From assembly GCA_026874595.1 (NCBI GenBank), contig CM049316.1, forward strand, positions 51,905,676-51,969,675: a stretch of 64,000 nt of DNA. The letters run 5' to 3'. The DNA is from Sipunculus nudus. Lineage: Eukaryota > Annelida > Sipuncula > Golfingiida > Sipunculidae. Below, piece by piece: positions 58,941 through 64,000 of this stretch. The position numbers and the translations under genes are program-made. The notes beneath the pieces are model-generated. The model was given only the letters and a program-made list of their open reading frames with translations, did not search any database and was not told the DNA's origin. Numbering within the stretch: the stretch's first letter is position 1; every line of letters begins with the position of its first letter.

Positions 58941-60560
58941 GTGGCTGAATCCAACCAAGGCCATTCATTTTCAAAGAAAATCTGTAAATACTGCAAGAAG
59001 GAAGGTCATCTAAAATCTGACTGCTGGAAACATGCAAATAGACCAAAGGGTAAACCTCCTGGTTTTGTTTCAAAATCTATGCATAGCATAGTACAAGAGC
59101 CAGGCTCTTTTCATGTAAATAAGGGGTACAACTCCTTTATTGACTCTAAAAAAGAGTTTGATGCTACGGAGGCCAGGAATTTAATAAGGCTAGGTCCTTT
59201 CAAGACGCCTGGGAGGAGTATCCTTTAAATAAGGCTAAGTCCTTTTATGACTCTTGCGAGAGTATTTCAAATGAGGCCAGGTCCTCTAATGACAAACAGA
59301 AGTTTGTTTCTCCTGAGAAGAATTACTCTGTTGACTCCCATTAGAGTTTCATTGTTATAAGGATGTAGATTCCTTTAATGACTCTGGAAAAGAGTTTAAT
59401 GACACTGTCAATGTCAGTTCTTTGTTTGATGAAAATGAGGTAGTAGATTCCTCTCCTGACTCTGAAATGGAGTTATTTGAGCCATTCATACAAGATGGTT
59501 TTGTTTCACCTTCCAGTGATTTTCCAGATTCTACCCCTATTAGAATTTTGTGGGACACTGGTTCAGGCCAGACTCTCATGTCAAAATTTTGCCATTTTCT
59601 AATAGGTCTTTCACTGGTGCACATGCACTTGTTAATGGTGTGTTTTCAGACAAGCACACTTCAGTTTCGCTTCACAGTGTACATTTAAAGTCAGATTTGA
59701 TTTCTGGGAATATTACTGTTGCATAAGAACTACTTTATCTTTTAAGGGAATTCAGTTGCCGCTAGGCAATGATATTGCAGTGACAAAGTACAGCCTGTAC
59801 CAATAGTGACAGAAAAGCCGTCACTTGATCAGGACACTGATCCTGACAGTCAGGAAATTCCTGGTTTGTATCCTTCATATGCTGTAACAAGAGCTATGGC
59901 CAAGAAAAACACACATGAGGATAATGGTCCAGATAATAACACTCTGGGAGTCACTAGTGACTCGTCTAACGACTCGCCCGTACAGGATGCAGCATTTTCA
60001 AGGTCAGAACTTATCGCGGAACAGCTTAAGGACCCTTATATTTCATGTTTGTTTCCCAGGGCAGTTTCCAAAGATGAACTGTCACAGAACCTAGTTTGTT
60101 TCTATGTTGAAAATGGAGTGCTTATGCGTAAATGGTAACCACCTGATGTATGCGCTGATGATGAGTGGGCCATCAAACATCAAATAGTATTGCCCAAAAG
60201 CTTTCGCAATTAAATTCTAAGCATGGCACATGAGACTCCTTTGTCTGGCCATTTAGGTATAAATAAAACTTATTAGAAAGGTAGTACACACTTCTGTTGG
60301 CCTAACCTCAGGACTGATGTTGTACAATATTGTAAATCATGCCATACATGCCAGATGGTAGGCAAACCCAATCAGAATCCTCCTAAAGCCCCACTTAGGC
60401 ATATTCCTGCTTTCGATGAACCATTTAGTATGATTATTGTTGATTGTGTTGGACCACTGTCCAAAACAAAATCTGGACATGAATACTTGCTGACAATTCT
60501 GTGCACTTCTACCAGGTTCCCTGAGACAATACTATAGCGCAAAATTAATGCCAAAAGTGG
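58941..60560 (+). pseudogene. CCHC knuckle, protease and integrase fragments
   Basis: The zinc knuckle CKYCKKEGHLKSDC is at 58983-59024. Protease ILWDTGSGQTLMS is at about 59543. A spacer domain follows (FSRSELIAEQLKDPYISCLF), then integrase: HETPLSGHLGINK ... YCKSCHTCQ (HHCC finger) and IIVDCVGPLSKTKSGHEYLL with the first catalytic Asp. It ends at about 60590 in the LTR, so the rest of integrase, RT and RNase H are absent. Integrase directly after protease is the Gmr1 order. Stops at 59230, 60138 and 60535 among others. Confidence 0.75.
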
Positions 60561-61260
60561 TGTCAAGGCTCTGATAGCTTATTCCAGCAAGTTATGCTGT
60601 TCAGTTCTGTGTATTATGTTTGGTTCTTTAGATTGTTCGGGAAATGGTTAGTTCTCGGCTTGAGGTGAAAAGTTATAAATAAGGGGTTGTGTTTTAGAGT
60701 CGAGAGAGAGGAGAGATATATTCCAGCGGACTAAGAAGAGTGTAAGTCAGTTTGTGGACCTTTTCCTGTAATTGCTGCCGTTATAGTTTTTCTTCTAATT
60801 TTGTGACGGATCTTACATATTCTTCATTTTGCTTTCGGGATTATAACAAGAACTTCACTTTTGGATAACAGTAAATTGATTTTGTTATTGAACTGGACTG
60901 TTATTATCTGAGAAGATTTATGAAGAACTATTCATCTGGATTATATGCTTTAAAAGACTTTTTGTCGCTATGACAGTTGTGATATCCGGGTGCTGTACAC
61001 TTTATTTTATATACTTGTATTATTTGACTGTTGTACTGTTGTTATACTGTGTAATTGTATTGCTTTAGTGAACTGTTATGTTAGGATTGTTTTAATAATG
61101 AATTATAATTAATTGTTAACAAAAAAAAACACTGACTTCTTTATTCATTCCCCTAGATATTTCACGCTGCCTAGTGTTACAGAATCTGATTTTTTTACCT
61201 CCATAACAAAATTTATGCTCGTCACGGCTACGTGATCTGTTCATATTAGGTTCCGTAACA

Positions 61261-62722
61261 TGCATCCTCAATATCTTTAAAGATGTGAGTCCAGTGACCT
61301 TTACCCTGGATGTCAAGTTAAAAGATTCTAGGACCAATGGTCACAATTTGAACCCTGTTAACGGACGACAGCATCTTTGAAGGTCTCAAAAATAGAGAAA
61401 AAAATGTTTTGAGTCCAGGTGTCGTCACCAGTCTGCAGGAACTGAGGAAACACTCCATGATACATATGCATGCAAAGAATCATACCGATCAATGTACTAG
61501 TTGTTCAGATACTTGAACTTTTGTATCAAATTTTTAGTTATTCTTGGGGGGGGGGATACTTCTTGGTCCCATAGCTAGGACCATATGGATGACAGAGACC
61601 AAATTTCAGGTTTCCATGGAGATTTTTATTGACCTCCTTGGATATCAAGAAAGAAGATTCCAGTTCAAATGGTTAGGATTTGTGCCCTGTCAACAGACGA
61701 CCACATCTTTGAAGGTCTAAAAAATTAAGATAAAAATGCGCAAAAATTCGAAAAAGTCCAGGTGACGCCACCAGTATGCAGGAACTGATGAAACACTCCA
61801 CGATGTATATGTATGCAAAGAATCATGCCGATCAATGTACTAGTTGTTATGACTCTAGAGCTTTTGTATCACATTTTTTTTTTAGTTATTCGGGGGGGGG
61901 GGGATTCTGAGCCCCATAGCTCGGACAATATGGGTGACAGAGACCTAATTTTGGGTTGCCAAGGAGCCTTTTTTCATGGGCGTTTTCTCTAGGTCCAGTT
62001 ATTACAATTTTTGCCCTGTTGACAGATGACCACATCTTTAAAGTTCTTAAAACAGAGTAAAATAGTAAAAAAAACCGGTGGCGCCACCAGTCTGCAGTAA
62101 CTGATGATACACTCCATGATTAATATCCATGCAAAGAATCATGGTGATCAATGCATTAGTTGTTCAGATACTTGAGCTTTTGTTTCAATTTTTTTCATTA
62201 TGCGGGGGGGGGGGGGGTATTAAGCCCAAAGCTTGAAGAATATGGGAACTAATTCCAGGTTTCCAAGGAGACTTTTTATGGATCTCTGAATGCACTGTAA
62301 GAAAATTCCGTGTCCAGCGTTTACAATTTATGCTCTGCAAACAGATGACCGCATCTTTAAAGGTCTCAAAAATAGAGAAACAAACCGTAAAAAATCGAAA
62401 AAAAATACAGGTGGCGCTACCAATCTGCAGAAACTGATGAAACACTCCATGACCATATCCATGCAAAGATCATGGTGATGAATGCATTAGTTGTTCAGAT
62501 ACTTGAGCTTTATTATTCGTGGGGGTACTTCGAAGCCCCATAGTATGAAGAATATGGGTAACCGAGACCTAATTCCAGGTTTCCAAGGAGATTTTTCATG
62601 AACCTCTCCGGATGTAAAGTTAAAAGATTCCAGGTCCAGTGGTTATTAATTGTGCCCTGTTAACGGACAGACGGCCGGACGGACGACGGACAAAGAGTGA
62701 TCGCTATAGCTCGGATGACTTA
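61261..62722. mobile_element. HINE-like tandem core and terminus
   Basis: Four diverged units of 310-345 bp marked by GACAGAGACC or its variants at about 61592, 61940, 62245 and 62562, in opposite orientation to the 19101 array. G tracts (61541-61555, 61892-61902, 62203-62218) replace the C tracts of that array. It ends CGGACGACGGACAAAGAGTG, ATCGCTATAGCTCGGATGAC, the same terminus as at 19101. It abuts a Helitron helicase fragment. Confidence 0.6.
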
Positions 62723-64000
62723 CAGGGGCTCGAAACAGCATTTGATCTCTTGGTCCTTGTACTCTTTGCGCACCTATTTCAAAAGTTCACCAATACCTTT
62801 CTCATTTTCCTCATGGAGGCAGCCATGTACATAACATATGCATAGGCATCTATGATATACTGGATATCAATGTTTGCCCGCCATGCTTTAAGTATCACCG
62901 GATTGTAAGGATTGACGCGAGTTCCTGCAGGTGACCTTTTAAACACTATTGTTTTGCCCTTTTGCGACAATGTAACTGTTGAAGGTATTCTTGCACTGAA
63001 AGCTTGGCCTGATCAAGAATTTGTTCAAGTGTGGCATCTTTTGATGTATCATCATTAGACAATATGTCTTTCACTGTTTGCAGTAAACTTAGTGCAAGGT
63101 CTTTCTTCAAATTTGCCGTTTAGTCATCTGGTTCTTTAGCAAATATTGTTACTGGACAAGGTGGTCTAGGAAAGCTAAGTCTACACGATCCTTTCTTCTT
63201 GCAATAAATTGAGTGAGTGTGAGTTTGTAATCCCCTCACAAGCCCTTGGAGAAGCTGATCTTCATCACCAGGTATAGCACAAGAAATGTATTTATCATCA
63301 AATGATGTCACTACTTCATCTGCATCAGTGTCAATTTTAGGTGCGACTTTCACCCACAAGAGTTTATATGCATGTGGAGAACCACGAGCCTGAAACTCAA
63401 TTCGAATAACATAGTCATCTATTTCTCCCAACGGTTGCTCTTTGGATTTGAGAACATCTCTAAACAAGAGTTCTAATTCCAATAGCTCGTCTTTTTTAAA
63501 TGAAGTTATTAAATCACTTGTAACTTGTTTACATTCCGTTGCATATTGTGCGCTGAAAATGTACTCAATAGATCTTGGAAACCTCCCATCAACATCAAGC
63601 AATGTTTGGTTGAAATATTTTCGAGGATTCAAGTACACAGTTCGCTCACCTGTCAGAGCATTTGTTCCATCAGGATACATGTCTGGATTTGATAATACCT
63701 CAAAGCTTGGATCAATCAAAAGGGGCATCGGTTTTTCTCCATCAGCTAGTGCAATTCATATTATTTTGTTCAGCAATTCATGATCTCCTAGGTCTTCGTC
63801 GTCTTCAGAACTTGACATGCTTATTTCTACATTTTCACTTGCAATCTGTGTGCACTGGGCATTATCATCAGCATCTTGGCCAACATCCTGTTGATTCATT
63901 CATTCAGTTGTCTCACTGTATGGAATCAAATATCACATAATGCGACTGTCCCATAAGTCCGAGATCAAATTCATTGGTTTCACCACTTTCAAGCCTTGTG
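62723..64000 (-). pseudogene. Helitron Rep/helicase protein fragment
   Basis: Minus strand: ADGEKPMPLLIDPSFEVLSN, then RKYFNQTLLDVDGRFPRSIE and IEFQARGSPHAYKLLWVKV, then KYISCAIPGDEDQLLQGLVR, CRLSFPRPPCP and (after a shift near 63120) TIVFKRSPAGTRVNPYNP, AWRANIDIQYIIDAYAYVMY. This is the Helitron Rep N-terminal nuclease domain and the linker before the helicase. The HUH motif reads HAY instead of HxH. Stops at about 63955 and 62765 and truncation at 62723 show it is dead. It runs past the right edge. Confidence 0.88.

Larger units (their letters stand above)
57211..61260 (+). mobile_element. Gmr1-type Gypsy relic with two dissimilar LTRs
   Basis: The 5' LTR ends TTCCGTAACA at 57779, followed by primer site TGTGGGCTCGTCCGGGAT (57786-57803), one mismatch from the tRNA-Pro type. 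The 3' LTR ends TTCCGTAACA at 61260. Both share R/U5-like sequence from ATTGAACTGGACTG (57474 and 60889) to the end. Their U3 parts do not match; only the 3' one has GTTATAAATAAGG (about 60672). The interior is gag, CCHC, protease, then integrase, with no RT. It interrupts a HINE-like repeat that resumes at 61261. Confidence 0.8.

Overview
This window is eukaryotic nuclear DNA: AT-rich, intron-bearing and saturated with transposable elements and minisatellites. The repeats (a Penelope element with a C-terminal GIY-YIG domain, short-LTR Gypsy elements, Helitron-like elements with tandem cores, TTAA-flanked DNA transposons) and the protein sequence of the one host gene fit a marine invertebrate, most likely a mollusc such as a bivalve. 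That placement is inference; I could not run a search.

The host gene is glutathione synthetase (GSS), on the minus strand across most of the window. I reconstructed eight coding exons from splice signals, reading phase and similarity to animal GSS: 45729-45642, 45092-44906, 43703-43628, 26297-26140, 16905-16829, 12032-11868, 2128-2059 and 1224-1033. All junctions examined keep phase, except that one short segment between the 26297-26140 and 16905-16829 exons was not located. The C-terminal third lies beyond the left edge.

Most exciting are the GSS introns. At two exons the 5' splice site itself has been amplified into a minisatellite. After the exon ending at 44906, the end of the exon plus its donor is reiterated about 19 times at 44 bp. 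After the exon ending at 1033, a 21-22 bp unit spanning the donor is reiterated about 11 times. A third array (22970-23535, 23 bp) reads in gene sense as repeated acceptor-like motifs.

A second candidate novelty is a tiny LTR element (TRIM-like; 33397-33552 and 42717-43373). Its ~155 bp LTR contains a tRNA-spaced A box and B box, and its internal region is almost only a tRNA-Pro-type primer binding site and a polypurine tract. A Gmr1-type Gypsy relic at 57211-61260 has the same LTR terminus and primer type and may be its helper.

Layout by position: 1-2.1 kb GSS exons, donor minisatellite and a hAT-like element; 2.5-10.5 kb Helitron/HINE-like repeats with a Gypsy relic (5744-9726); 11.9-16.9 kb two GSS exons around a LINE split by a HINE-like insertion; 17.3-22.1 kb a TTAA element and a nested HINE-like pair; 23-26 kb minisatellite and GSS exon; 27-31 kb RecQ-like fragment and small DNA elements; 31.2-33.4 kb Penelope palindrome; 33.4-39 kb TRIM LTR, LINE 3' end, degenerate Gypsy; 40.7-43.4 kb HINE-like copy and TRIM cluster; 43.6-45.7 kb GSS 5' exons and two minisatellites; 47.2-55.4 kb an 8.2 kb TTAA/Kolobok-like transposon containing a 4.5 kb TIR element; 55.6-62.7 kb HINE-like repeats around the Gmr1-type relic; 62.7-64 kb Helitron Rep fragment. 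Many HINE-like cores carry the 13-mer TGACCTTTGACCT, a perfect nuclear-receptor DR1 site.
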